In this document: positions 19,004 to 27,458 of the stretch, one piece after another
Numbering within the stretch: position 1 is the first letter of the stretch
Layout of the letters: each line of letters starts with the position of its first letter
Source of the DNA: Azospirillum fermentarium
Lineage (GTDB): Bacteria; Pseudomonadota; Alphaproteobacteria; Azospirillales; Azospirillaceae
Length of the DNA: 64,000 bases
NCBI RefSeq assembly: GCF_025961205.1
Contig: NZ_JAOQNH010000003.1
Location: 826,501 to 890,500 of the forward strand
Direction: 5' to 3'
Notes under the pieces: generated by a model
Seen by the model: the letters and a program-made list of their open reading frames with translations, nothing else
Database searches by the model: none
Told to the model about the DNA's origin: nothing
Program-made: the position numbers and the translations under genes

Positions 19004-20275
19004 ATGGGTGGTACGTCCCTGACGCACGGGCTGTGGGGGCGCACCGCCCCCGCGGCCCCGGCCACCAAACCGCTGGACGGCAGCACCCGCGCCGACGTGG
19101 CCATCATCGGGGCCGGCTTCACCGGCCTGTCCGCCGCCCTGCACCTGGCCGAGGCCGGCACGGACGCCGTGGTGCTGGAGGCGGAGGAGCCGGGGTTCGG
19201 CGGGTCGGGCCGCAACGTCGGTCTGGTCAACGCCGGCCTGTGGCTGCCCCCCGCCGACATCGCCGCGGCGGTCGGGGTGGAGACCGGGCAGCGGCTCAAC
19301 GCCGCGCTCGGCGCCTCCCCCGCCCTGGTGTTTTCCCTGATCGAACGGTTCGGCATCGACTGCGAGGCGGTGCGCAACGGCACGCTGCATCTGGCCCACG
19401 CCCCCGCCGGCTTTGCCGATCTGGCGCGGCGCCACGCGCAGCTTTCGGCCATCGGCGCCCCCGTCACCCTGCTGGACGAGCGGGAGACGGAAGCGCGCAC
19501 CGGCAGCCGTGCCTTTTACGGTGCCCTGCACGACGCCCGCGCCGGCACCATCCAGCCGCTGGCCTATGCCCGCGGGCTGGCGGCGGCGGCCCTGGCGGCG
19601 GGGGCGCGCATCCACACCGGCACCATGGTGACCGGGCTGGAGCGGGGGGCCGGCGGCTGGACCGTCGCCACCGCCCGCGGCACGGTCACCGCCGACACGG
19701 TGATCCTGGCGACCAACGCCTACACGGGTGCCCTGGCGCCCGGCCTGTCGCGGACGGTCACACCGGTGCATTACTTCCAGTGCGCCACCGAACCCCTGCC
19801 CGAACGGACGCTGGCGGAGATCCTGCCGCGGCGCGAGGGCACGTGGGACACCGGCATGGTGATGGCGTCGTTCCGGCTGGACCGGGCGGGGCGGCTGATC
19901 GTCGGGTCCATCGGACGGCTGGACCACGCGGGTGCGGTGGCCCACCGGACGTGGGCGGAGCGGGTGATGCACCGCGCCTTCCCCCAGACCCGCGGGCTGG
20001 CGCTGGACGGCGGGTGGTTCGGGCGCATCGGCATGACCGCGGACCACATCCCCCGCTTCCACGAGCCCGAACCGGGGCTGCTGGCGGTCATCGGCTACAA
20101 CGGACGCGGCGTCGGGCCGGGCACGGTGTTCGGCAAGGCGCTGGCCGCCTTCGCCCGCAGCCGCGACGCCGCCGACATGCCGCTTCCCCGCACCAGCCCC
20201 CACGACTGGCCGTGGCGCCCGGTGCGTGCGGCGTTCTGGGAAGCCGGGGCGGTGGCGTGGCACACGGTGGACTGA
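19004..20275 (+). CDS. amaA: FAD-dependent amine/D-amino-acid-type oxidase (L-pipecolate oxidase-like)
   Basis: A 423-residue DAO/GlpO-family flavoprotein. The N-terminal dinucleotide motif VAIIGAGFTGLSAALHLAEAG (about residues 28-48) is followed by VLEAEEPGFGGSGRNVGL, the second FAD-contact region, and a C-terminal GYNGRGVGPGT loop. AGGGG precedes the ATG, 4 bp after amaB. Paired with amaB, it most likely oxidises L-pipecolate to piperideine-6-carboxylate, the AmaB substrate. The alternative is another cyclic or secondary amine such as gamma-glutamylputrescine. Confidence 0.75.
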   Translation: MGGTSLTHGLWGRTAPAAPATKPLDGSTRADVAIIGAGFTGLSAALHLAEAGTDAVVLEAEEPGFGGSGRNVGLVNAGLWLPPADIAAAVGVETGQRLNAALGASPALVFSLIERFGIDCEAVRNGTLHLAHAPAGFADLARRHAQLSAIGAPVTLLDERETEARTGSRAFYGALHDARAGTIQPLAYARGLAAAALAAGARIHTGTMVTGLERGAGGWTVATARGTVTADTVILATNAYTGALAPGLSRTVTPVHYFQCATEPLPERTLAEILPRREGTWDTGMVMASFRLDRAGRLIVGSIGRLDHAGAVAHRTWAERVMHRAFPQTRGLALDGGWFGRIGMTADHIPRFHEPEPGLLAVIGYNGRGVGPGTVFGKALAAFARSRDAADMPLPRTSPHDWPWRPVRAAFWEAGAVAWHTVD

Positions 20276-20285
20276 CGTCCGGCCC

Positions 20286-21398
20286 TCACCCAACCCTCTC
20301 CCCGGCGGGGAGAGGGCCGGCAGGCCGCCTCTTGCGGCCCTGCCCCGCCATCCGACGCACGGCGTTGACCAGCGGCATCTCGATCAGGCGGTAGACCGCC
20401 ACCGCCGCCACGACACCCGCCACGCAGACCACGGCGGCAAAGGCGATGTCCCATCCCCCGCCCATGGGCAGGCCCGCCGCCTTCCACGCCACGCGCAGGA
20501 CACCCAGCGTGAACAGGTGCGACAGGTACAGCGCATAGGAGGCATCGCCGATCAGCCGCAGCACCGGCACCACCGGCATCCGCCCACGGTTTTCCAGGCA
20601 CAGCACGCCGGCCACCAGCAGCACCGCCGGCAGCCCCCACGCCGCCAGCCGCGCCGGGCCGGACACCGCGTAATCCTCCATGAACAGGGTGGTCAGCAAC
20701 GGGATCAGCACGGGGAACGCCAGCACCCCACCCCATCCCAGCACCACCGAGCGCAGCCACCCGGCCCGGTACGCCACCCCCAGCAGCATCCCCGCCACGA
20801 ATTCCAGCATCAGCGGGTCGGTGTAGGTCACCCACACCGCACTTTCGGGGCGCACCGCCAGCCCCAGCAGCACCAGCCCCCCGATCACCGCCGGCACCGC
20901 CACCAGCCGCACCGCCGCGGTGCAGCCCACGAACAGGGCGAACACCCCATAAAAGAACATCTCGAACTGCAGCGACCATCCCGGCACCAGCACCGGAAAC
21001 ACCATCCCCGGAAACGCCGGATGGAAATCGGGGATGAAGAGGAACGAGGCCAGGATGTGCCCCCCGTCGGTGGAGCGGTTGTGCAGCGCCTGCGGCAGAA
21101 CCAGCCCGGCCACCACCGCCAGGGCCGTGAACACCCAATAGAGCGGCACGATGCGGATGATCCGCTTGATCAGGAAATCCATCGGCGAACCCCGCCCGTC
21201 GCCGGCATCGCCGCGGGCGGTGATGGTCCACATGATGAAGCCGCTGATGACGAAGAAGATGTCCACCCCCGCCACCCCCACATGCCCGAACGGCCCCAGC
21301 CCACGGAACAGCGCCGGAAACTGGTCGATGGCATGGAAGTACAGCACCATGAACGCCGCCAGCCCGCGCAGGTACTGGATGCCGGTGATGGTCTTCAT
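20286..21398 (-). CDS. Acyltransferase 3 family membrane protein
   Basis: A 370-residue protein with about ten membrane helices. The N-terminal GIQYLRGLAAFMVLYFHAID contains the conserved Arg and His of the OatA/NolX-type acyltransferase 3 family, which acetylates surface sugars using cytoplasmic acyl-CoA. The ATG at 21398 starts the domain directly; an in-frame upstream start would add 24 hydrophilic residues. The last 11 residues (AGPLPAGERVG) are encoded by a CCCTCTCCCC palindromic repeat (20294-20316), so the natural C-terminus was probably replaced by repeat sequence. It is convergent with amaA (10 bp) and unrelated to it in function. Confidence 0.86.
   Translation of the reverse strand: MKTITGIQYLRGLAAFMVLYFHAIDQFPALFRGLGPFGHVGVAGVDIFFVISGFIMWTITARGDAGDGRGSPMDFLIKRIIRIVPLYWVFTALAVVAGLVLPQALHNRSTDGGHILASFLFIPDFHPAFPGMVFPVLVPGWSLQFEMFFYGVFALFVGCTAAVRLVAVPAVIGGLVLLGLAVRPESAVWVTYTDPLMLEFVAGMLLGVAYRAGWLRSVVLGWGGVLAFPVLIPLLTTLFMEDYAVSGPARLAAWGLPAVLLVAGVLCLENRGRMPVVPVLRLIGDASYALYLSHLFTLGVLRVAWKAAGLPMGGGWDIAFAAVVCVAGVVAAVAVYRLIEMPLVNAVRRMAGQGRKRRPAGPLPAGERVG
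20294..20316. repeat. CCCTCTCCCC-GGC-GGGGAGAGGG palindrome
   Basis: A perfect 10-base inverted repeat with a 3-base loop, of a type dispersed in many GC-rich proteobacterial genomes. It lies at the junction of convergent amaA and the acyltransferase gene and codes for the latter's C-terminus; it may act as a bidirectional terminator. Confidence 0.75.
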
Positions 21399-21481
21399 CA
21401 GGGGGGCCTCATCGGTGGTGCGGTCTTGGCCGATGAGCTTGATGGTTTGTGCGGCCGGGCGGCTTTTCAAAAACTCTTCAT

Positions 21482-21506
21482 GCCTACCCCCTTGACGGGG
21501 GTAGGC
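21482..21506 (-). terminator. GC-rich hairpin after the small membrane peptide gene
   Basis: GCCTACCCCC (21482-21491) pairs perfectly with GGGGGTAGGC (21497-21506) across loop TTGAC. It lies 49 bp downstream of the minus-strand peptide gene and upstream of the acyltransferase. No T-run is visible. A partial second copy of the arm (GGCCTACCCCC) lies at about 21537-21547. Confidence 0.45.
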
Positions 21507-21554
21507 CGGCGGAAAAGGGGCGGGGCGGCCCGGAGGGGCCTACCCCCACCGGAC

Positions 21555-21632
21555 TCACAGCACGTTGAACAGGTAGAGCAGCAGGATCACCGGCAGCGGA
21601 ATCCCGATCAGCCACAAAAGCACGCCACGCAT
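21555..21632 (-). CDS. 25-residue single-helix membrane peptide
   Basis: A short reading frame with a strong ribosome-binding site (GGGAGG, 9 bases before ATG) encodes MRGVLLWLIGIPLPVILLLY and five more residues (LFNVL). Almost the whole peptide is one hydrophobic helix with a Pro-x-Pro kink, resembling small inner-membrane proteins that are common but uncharacterised in alphaproteobacteria. It is followed by a hairpin at 21482-21506 and lies divergent from the dehydrogenase gene at 21794. Function unknown. Confidence 0.65.
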   Translation of the reverse strand: MRGVLLWLIGIPLPVILLLYLFNVL

Positions 21633-21793
21633 GGCCCAACCTCCCGTCTCATCAATGGTTGCCTGAGGGGATAACGCCAGGGCCGCGCGGTTGGTTGCAT
21701 CCCCCGCTGGGGGTCATCCCCCTGGAAAAACTCGCCGCCCATACCCACGCTCAAGACAGGGCACTTCACCGGAACGGGCGCGAGGAGGACCGG

Positions 21794-22870
21794 ATGACGC
21801 GGATATTGTTGCTGGGCGCGGGCAAGATCGGCAGCATGATCGCCCACCTCCTCCATTCCAGCGGCGACTACACCATCACCGTCGCCGACCACGCCGCCGC
21901 CAGCCTGTCCCACGTGGCGGACAACGAGGCGGAACGGATGGTGCTGGACGTGTCCGACCCGGCGGCGCTGCGGCGGGCCATCCCCGGCCATGCCATGGTG
22001 GTCTCGGCCCTGCCCTTCTACCTCAACGCCGCGGTGGCGGAAGCCGCGCGGGACGCGGGCGCCCATTACTTCGACCTGACCGAGGACGTCGCCACCACCC
22101 GCCGCGTGCGCGCGGTGGCGGATGGGGCCGGCACCGCCTTCGTCCCCCAATGCGGGCTGGCGCCGGGGTTCGTGTCCATCGCGGCGCACGATCTGGCGAA
22201 ACGGTTCGACAGTCTGCGCGACGTGCAGATGCGGGTGGGGGCGCTGCCCATCTTCCCCACCAACGCGCTGAAATACAACCTGACCTGGAGTACAGACGGG
22301 CTGATCAACGAATATTGCAACCTGTGCGAGGCGATCCACGAAGGAGAGGTCCACGAGGTGCTGCCGCTCCAGGGGCTGGAGCGTTTCTCCCTGGACGGGG
22401 TGGAGTACGAGGCGTTCAACACGTCGGGCGGGCTGGGCACCCTGTGCGACACGCTGGCGGGGCGGGTGCGCACGCTGAACTACAAGACCGTGCGCTACCC
22501 CGGCCACCGCGACGCCATCAAGTTCCTCGCCCAGGATCTGCGGCTGGCGGAGCGACGCGACCTGTTCAAGGACGTGCTGGAAACCGCCGTGCCCATGACC
22601 AAGCAGGACGTGGTGCTGGTGTTCGTCACCGTCAGCGGCCACCAGGACGGGCGGCTGATGCAGGAAAGCGTCGCCCGCAAGATCTACAACGCCACCATCG
22701 CCGGCGTGCCGTGGAGCGCCATCCAGATCACCACGGCGGCGGGCATCTGCGCCATGATCGACCTTTTGCGGGACGGACGGCTGCCCCAGCGGGGCTTCGT
22801 GCGGCAGGAGGATGCAAACCTGAGCGATTTTCTGACGAACCGCTTCGGCCGCCACTATGCCGAGGCATGA
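21794..22870 (+). CDS. Saccharopine-dehydrogenase-fold oxidoreductase (possible lysine 6-dehydrogenase)
   Basis: A 358-residue protein with an N-terminal NAD(P)-binding motif (LLLGAGKIGSMIAHLL, about 4-19) and the saccharopine dehydrogenase middle/C-terminal fold, including GLAPGFVSIAAHDL. GAGGAGG precedes the ATG. Family members of this length include saccharopine reductases and lysine 6-dehydrogenases; the latter make aminoadipate semialdehyde, which amaB oxidises. With amaB and amaA 2-4 kb upstream, a role in lysine breakdown is a reasonable inference, but carboxynorspermidine-type activity cannot be excluded. Confidence 0.8.
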   Translation: MTRILLLGAGKIGSMIAHLLHSSGDYTITVADHAAASLSHVADNEAERMVLDVSDPAALRRAIPGHAMVVSALPFYLNAAVAEAARDAGAHYFDLTEDVATTRRVRAVADGAGTAFVPQCGLAPGFVSIAAHDLAKRFDSLRDVQMRVGALPIFPTNALKYNLTWSTDGLINEYCNLCEAIHEGEVHEVLPLQGLERFSLDGVEYEAFNTSGGLGTLCDTLAGRVRTLNYKTVRYPGHRDAIKFLAQDLRLAERRDLFKDVLETAVPMTKQDVVLVFVTVSGHQDGRLMQESVARKIYNATIAGVPWSAIQITTAAGICAMIDLLRDGRLPQRGFVRQEDANLSDFLTNRFGRHYAEA

Positions 22871-22955
22871 GTCTGAGACCATCGCAGTATTGACCGGACA
22901 CGCACCTCTTCGTCTCCTATCCTCCACCTAATGAAAAACCGGGAGGAATCGGAAA

Positions 22956-23504
22956 ATGAAGCGGGTGTTCATGGCAACCATGGGTGCAATACTGGGGGCG
23001 GGGCTGCTGGCGGCCGGACCGGCGGCGGCGGTGGACGAGCCCGCGGGCTACCGCATGGACGGCTACCGCAGCCCGACCCCGGCGGGGCTGTCCGGCGCCA
23101 CCACCGTGGACACCGCCGCCGCCCGCACCCTGATCGAAGGGGGGCAGGCCATCCCCATCAACGTGATGAAGCTGGACCGCTCCACCCTGCCCGGCGGCCC
23201 GTGGATCATGGCCAAGCCGTTCCACCAGATCCCCGGCAGCGTGTGGCTGCCCGGCGTGGGCGTGGGTGATCCGGGGCCGGAAATGACCGCGTGGTTCGCC
23301 CGCCACCTGGCCCGGCTGACCGGCGGGGACACCGGCCGGGGGGTGCTGTTCTATTGCCTGGCCGATTGCTGGATGTCGTGGAACGCCGCCAAGCGGGCGC
23401 TCAGCCTGGGCTATACCCGCGTCTACTGGTACCCGCTGGGGTCCGACGGCTGGATGGAAGCGGGCCTGCCGACCGAGGAGGGACGCCCGCTGCCCTTCGA
23501 CTGA
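22956..23504 (+). CDS. PQQ-dependent catabolism-associated CXXCW-type periplasmic rhodanese-like protein
   Basis: A 182-residue secreted protein with a signal peptide (1-25, ending GPAAA). A rhodanese-like fold carries CLADCW (C134, C138, W139), apparently the motif that names the PQQ-dependent catabolism-associated CXXCW family. Here the spacing is Cys-x3-Cys-Trp rather than Cys-x2-Cys-Trp, so the assignment rests on the overall protein, the downstream SWNAAKRAL segment and the proximity to pqqABCDE 2 kb downstream. GGGAGGAATC precedes the ATG. Proposed role: periplasmic partner of quinoprotein alcohol dehydrogenases; biochemistry unknown. Confidence 0.78.
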   Translation: MKRVFMATMGAILGAGLLAAGPAAAVDEPAGYRMDGYRSPTPAGLSGATTVDTAAARTLIEGGQAIPINVMKLDRSTLPGGPWIMAKPFHQIPGSVWLPGVGVGDPGPEMTAWFARHLARLTGGDTGRGVLFYCLADCWMSWNAAKRALSLGYTRVYWYPLGSDGWMEAGLPTEEGRPLPFD

Positions 23505-23574
23505 TCCGCCGATGGCATGGCTCTTGCTGTAACAGCCGGGCTTAACGTTCCCCGGCGAAGACAGGATCGCGGCC

Positions 23575-25056
23575 ATGCTTGGACTGATGCAGCAGAGCGG
23601 AAGCTCCTTCTTCCCCTTTGGTAACAAAGCAACGCAGGAGATCCTGGATTATGTCCCGGTGGCCGTCATGCTGTGCAGCCTGCCGGATTTCAGGATCTGC
23701 TACGCAAATCCGCGCTCCGTCGAACTCTTGGGCTCGATCCGCCATCTTCTGACGATCGATCCGCAGGCCATCGTCGGCACCAGCATCGATGTCTTCCACA
23801 AGGCCCCCGAACGCCAGCGCGCCCTGCTGTCCAACCCCGCCAACCTGCCGTTCTCCACCCAGATCGCGCTGGGGGACGAGGTGCTCGACCTGACCATCAC
23901 GGCGGTGCACGAGGGCGGGGCCTACACCAAGGCCATGCTGACGTGGAACGTGGTCACCGCCCGCGTCCGCGCCGACCGCGAGACCAGGCGCCTGCTGCGC
24001 ATGCTGGACGAGATGCCGACGGCGGTGATGGTCTGCGACCCCGCCGACGACTTCCGCATCACCTACATGAACCAGACCAGCCGCCGCACGCTGAAGGCGG
24101 TGGAACAGCATCTGCCGGTGCCGGTGGACGGCATCGTGGGGCAGTCGGTGGACATCTTCCACCGCAACCCGTCACACCAGCGCCGCATCCTGTCCGACCC
24201 GTCGCGCCTGCCGTTCCAGGCCGACATCCGCCTGGGGCCGGAGGTGCTGAACCTGCGGGTGTCCGCCATCCATGGCGAGAACGGCGCCTATGTGGCGGCC
24301 ATGCTCACGTGGTCCATCGTCACCGCCGGGGTGCGCCTGACGGAATACGTGGCCACCGTGGCCGACGAAATGGGCAGTGCCGCCAACCGCATGCACGAAG
24401 CCGCCCGTGACATGGCCCGGTCGGTCAGGGTTGCCGACGAGATGGCCTTCGCCGCATCGTCCGCGGTGGAGGAGATCGAGGCGTCGGCGGGCGAGATCAG
24501 CCGCCAGATGGCGTCGGCGGCGTCCGCAGCGGCCACCGCGGTGCAGGAGACCGAAAGCTCCGAACGGCTGGTCGGCTCCTTGTCCGACAACGCCCAGTCC
24601 ATCGGCACGATCGTCCAGACCATCAAGCGCATCGCCGCCCAGACCCATCTGCTGGCGCTCAATGCCACCATCGAGGCGGCGCGCGCCGGGGCCGCCGGCA
24701 AGGGCTTCACCGTGGTGGCGGGCGAGGTGAAGGCGCTGGCCACCCAGACCGCCGCCGCCACCGAACAGATCGCCGCCGAGGTGGAGGCCATCCAGACGGC
24801 CACCGGCAGCGCGGTCGGCGCCTTCCTGCGCGTGGGTCAGGTGATCCGCCAGATCAACGAGGCATCCCTGACCGTTTCATCCGCCATGGAGGAACAGGCC
24901 GCCGCCGCCAAGGAGATCGTGCGCAGCGTGGCCGGCGTGAACGACGCCACCCGCGCCACGGAAAACGCGGCGACCACGGTGCTCACCCTCTCGTCGCAGG
25001 TCCACGATCATCCCGAAAAGCTGAAGGAGGGCATGCGCAGCTTTGCCCGGTCCTGA
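23575..25056 (+). CDS. Soluble methyl-accepting chemotaxis protein with duplicated PAS-like domains
   Basis: A 493-residue protein without membrane helices. Residues about 20-130 and 138-248 are a tandem duplication of a PAS-like sensor (compare DVFHKAPERQRALLSNPANLPF with DIFHRNPSHQRRILSDPSRLPF). A coiled-coil signalling domain follows with the receptor tip core AQTHLLALNATIEAARAGAAGKGF (about 345-368) that contacts CheA/CheW. No C-terminal CheR/CheB pentapeptide is seen. It lies 70 bp after the CXXCW gene and 189 bp before pqqA, so a cytoplasmic energy, redox or PQQ-substrate sensor is suggested; ligand unknown. Confidence 0.87.
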   Translation: MLGLMQQSGSSFFPFGNKATQEILDYVPVAVMLCSLPDFRICYANPRSVELLGSIRHLLTIDPQAIVGTSIDVFHKAPERQRALLSNPANLPFSTQIALGDEVLDLTITAVHEGGAYTKAMLTWNVVTARVRADRETRRLLRMLDEMPTAVMVCDPADDFRITYMNQTSRRTLKAVEQHLPVPVDGIVGQSVDIFHRNPSHQRRILSDPSRLPFQADIRLGPEVLNLRVSAIHGENGAYVAAMLTWSIVTAGVRLTEYVATVADEMGSAANRMHEAARDMARSVRVADEMAFAASSAVEEIEASAGEISRQMASAASAAATAVQETESSERLVGSLSDNAQSIGTIVQTIKRIAAQTHLLALNATIEAARAGAAGKGFTVVAGEVKALATQTAAATEQIAAEVEAIQTATGSAVGAFLRVGQVIRQINEASLTVSSAMEEQAAAAKEIVRSVAGVNDATRATENAATTVLTLSSQVHDHPEKLKEGMRSFARS

Positions 25057-25245
25057 TGCCTGGGGACGGGACTCCCAGAATGCATGCGTATGGCAGCCTG
25101 GTTTGCAAAATGGGAATTCCGGTTGCCGTAAAGAGGTATTGGACGAAGGTAGGATGGCGCGTCTCCCGCCTCGGGGCCTAGGCTGAAGACCGGTCCGTAC
25201 CATCGGGCCGCAACACGCAACAGATCATTTTAGGGAGACACTCCG

Positions 25246-25326
25246 ATGAAGACCTGGCGCAAGCCCAAGACCACCGAAATCGCCGTGGGCACCGAAATCA
25301 ACGCCTACGCCTGCGCCGCGCTCTAA
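25246..25326 (+). CDS. pqqA: PQQ precursor peptide PqqA
   Basis: A 26-residue peptide starting MKTWRKPKTTEIAVGTEINA and ending YACAAL. Glu17 and Tyr21 (EINAY spacing, three residues between) are the two side chains that PqqE cross-links and that become pyrroloquinoline quinone. AGGGAGA lies upstream of the ATG. First gene of pqqABCDE; a 110-bp gap separates it from pqqB, usual because pqqA is needed in excess. Confidence 0.96.
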   Translation: MKTWRKPKTTEIAVGTEINAYACAAL

Positions 25327-25436
25327 CCGGCGCTGACGGCGGCGGGCGCCGCGATCCCCCCTCGTGCCTCCCCGTACCCCAAGGGGTGCGGCGCCCGTCC
25401 GTTCTTCCCGCCAGCCCTTCTTCAGACGGTGGCCCC

Positions 25437-26369
25437 ATGAAGATCCTGGTCCTGGGCTCCGCCGCCGGCGGCGGCTTCCCCCAATGGAATTGCGCCTGCG
25501 ACGGGTGCCGCCGGGCACGCTCCGGCGATCCCGCCGCCCGTCCCCGCACCCAATCGTCCATCGCGGTCACCGCCGACGGCGAACGCTGGGTTCTGCTGAA
25601 CGCCTCGCCCGATTTGGGGGCGCAGCTTCTGGCGTCTCCCCCGCTGCACCCGCCCGCCGGCCAGCGCCGCGGCAACCCGCTGGCGGCGGCGGTGCTGACC
25701 AACGCCGACATCGACCATGTGGCCGGTCTGCTCACCTTGCGGGAAAGCCACCCCTTCGCCGTCTATGCCACGGCGCGGGTTCAGGGGGTGCTGGACGGCA
25801 ACAGCGTGTTCAACGTGCTGAACCGGGATCTGGTGCCGCGCCGGCCCATCGCGCTGGGCACGGCCTTTGCCCCCGCCGACGCCGCCGGCAACCCGCTGGG
25901 TGTCGAAATCGAAGCCTTCGCCGTTCCGGGCAAGGTGGCGCTCTATCTGGAGAACGCCGCCGCCGGGCCGAACTTCGGATCGGTGGCGGAGGACACGGTG
26001 GCGCTCCACGTCCGGTCCACCATCGACGGGTCGTCGTTCTTCTACATCCCCGGCTGCGCCGCCCTGCCCGGCTGGCTGGCGGACCGCGTGCGGGGGGCGG
26101 GGCTGGTGCTGTTCGACGGCACCACCTGGACCGACGACGAGATGGTGCGCAGCGGCACCGGCACCAAGACCGCCCAGCGCATGGGCCACATGGCCATGTC
26201 GGGGCCGGAGGGAAGCATCGCCGCCTTCGACGGGCTGGGGGTGGAACGCAAGGTCTTCATTCACATCAACAACACCAACCCCGTGCTGCTGGAGGATTCG
26301 CCCGAACGCCGGGCGGCGGAGGCCGCGGGGTGGCAGATCGCCCACGATGGGCTGGAGCTGACCCTATGA
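25437..26369 (+). CDS. pqqB: PQQ biosynthesis protein PqqB
   Basis: A 310-residue metallo-beta-lactamase-fold protein (MKILVLGSAAGGGFPQWNC start; NADIDHVAGLL for the metal-site region; HINNTNPVLLEDS near the C-terminus), typical of PqqB, the proposed hydroxylase acting on the Glu-Tyr intermediate. Cysteines in CACDGC (about 19-24) bind a structural zinc in the family. The ATG at 25437 starts the conserved N-terminus. It overlaps pqqC by four bases. Confidence 0.95.
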   Translation: MKILVLGSAAGGGFPQWNCACDGCRRARSGDPAARPRTQSSIAVTADGERWVLLNASPDLGAQLLASPPLHPPAGQRRGNPLAAAVLTNADIDHVAGLLTLRESHPFAVYATARVQGVLDGNSVFNVLNRDLVPRRPIALGTAFAPADAAGNPLGVEIEAFAVPGKVALYLENAAAGPNFGSVAEDTVALHVRSTIDGSSFFYIPGCAALPGWLADRVRGAGLVLFDGTTWTDDEMVRSGTGTKTAQRMGHMAMSGPEGSIAAFDGLGVERKVFIHINNTNPVLLEDSPERRAAEAAGWQIAHDGLELTL

Positions 26370-27142
26370 CCGAGCTGTTGTCCCCCGCCGCGTTCGAGGC
26401 GGAACTGCGCGCCATCGGCGAACGGCAGTATCACGACCTTCACCCCTTCCACCAGCTTCTCCACGGCGGCAAGCTGGCCAAGGGGCAGATTCAGGCGTGG
26501 GCGCTGAACCGCTTCTATTATCAGGTGTCGATCCCGCGCAAGGATCTGTCGATCATGGCGCGCATGGACGATCCCGCCCTCCGCCGCACGTGGCTGCAGC
26601 GCGTGCTGGACCACGACGGGCTGGGCGTTGACGGGCAGGTGGACGAAAGCAAGGTCGGCGGCATCGAACGCTGGCTGCGCCTGACCGACGGGCTGGGGCT
26701 GGACCGCGATTACGTGATTTCGCTGGAAGGTCTGCTGCCCGCCACCCGCTACGCCGTGGACGCCTATGTCCATTTCGTGCGCGATCATTCGCTGCTGGAG
26801 GCGGTGGCCTCGTCCCTGACCGAGCTGTTCGCCCCGTCGATCCACCGCGAGCGCATCGCGGGGTTCGAGCAGAACTACAGCTTCGCCAACGACGCCACGC
26901 TGTCCTATTTCCGCAAGCGCCTGACCGAGGCACCGCGGGACGTGGAGTTCGGCCTGCAATACGTGCTGGACAACGCCCGCACCCGTGAGCAGCAGAACCA
27001 GTGCCTGCGCGCGCTGCGGTTCAAGACGGAACTGTTGTGGGCACAGCTCGATGCCCTGCATCATGCCTACGTCACCCCGGCGCTGATCCCGCCCGGCGCC
27101 TTCGTGCCGGCGGACATGGACGCGCCGCGCTACACCCGCTGA
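26366..27142 (+). CDS. pqqC: Pyrroloquinoline-quinone synthase PqqC
   Basis: A 258-residue all-helical oxidase catalysing the last ring closure and eight-electron oxidation to PQQ. Family signatures: YHDLHPFHQLLHGG at the start, NRFYYQVSIPRKD, and HFVRDHSLLEAVASSLTELF. Its ATG overlaps the pqqB stop (ATGA). Length equals the usual PqqC length. Confidence 0.96.
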   Translation: MTELLSPAAFEAELRAIGERQYHDLHPFHQLLHGGKLAKGQIQAWALNRFYYQVSIPRKDLSIMARMDDPALRRTWLQRVLDHDGLGVDGQVDESKVGGIERWLRLTDGLGLDRDYVISLEGLLPATRYAVDAYVHFVRDHSLLEAVASSLTELFAPSIHRERIAGFEQNYSFANDATLSYFRKRLTEAPRDVEFGLQYVLDNARTREQQNQCLRALRFKTELLWAQLDALHHAYVTPALIPPGAFVPADMDAPRYTR

Positions 27143-27158
27143 TGGCAGACAGGCAACG

Positions 27159-27458
27159 ATGACGGACTCCCCCACCCCCACCATTTCCGAAGACAGCCGC
27201 GTGCGGCTGGCACCCGGCGTGATGCTGCGTCACGACCGGGCGCGGGACGAATGGATGCTGCTGGCCCCGGAACGGGTGTTGGTGCTGGACGAGACGGCCC
27301 TGGCCGTCGTCCGCGCCACGACGGCCCGCGATGCCGGCACGGTGGGGGAGGCCATCACCCGTCTGGCCGCCGATTACGAAGCCCCGCGCGCCGACATCGC
27401 CGCCGACGTGCTGGAGATGCTGAACGACCTTCTGGCCAAGGGATACGTGGTGCCATGA
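27159..27458 (+). CDS. pqqD: PqqA-binding chaperone PqqD
   Basis: A 99-residue protein with the PqqD fold (VRLAPGVMLRHDRARDEWMLLAPERV, then helical part ending LLAKGYVVP). PqqD binds the PqqA peptide and presents it to PqqE. The first 12 residues are Pro/Ser/Thr-rich and extra. Its stop overlaps the pqqE ATG (ATGA), so both are probably translated together; in some species they are fused. Confidence 0.94.
   Translation: MTDSPTPTISEDSRVRLAPGVMLRHDRARDEWMLLAPERVLVLDETALAVVRATTARDAGTVGEAITRLAADYEAPRADIAADVLEMLNDLLAKGYVVP

Noticed and set aside
25057-25245. A regulatory RNA or leader before pqqA
   Set aside because: Only a short GGAATTCC palindrome and a ribosome-binding site are visible; no conserved structure could be supported.
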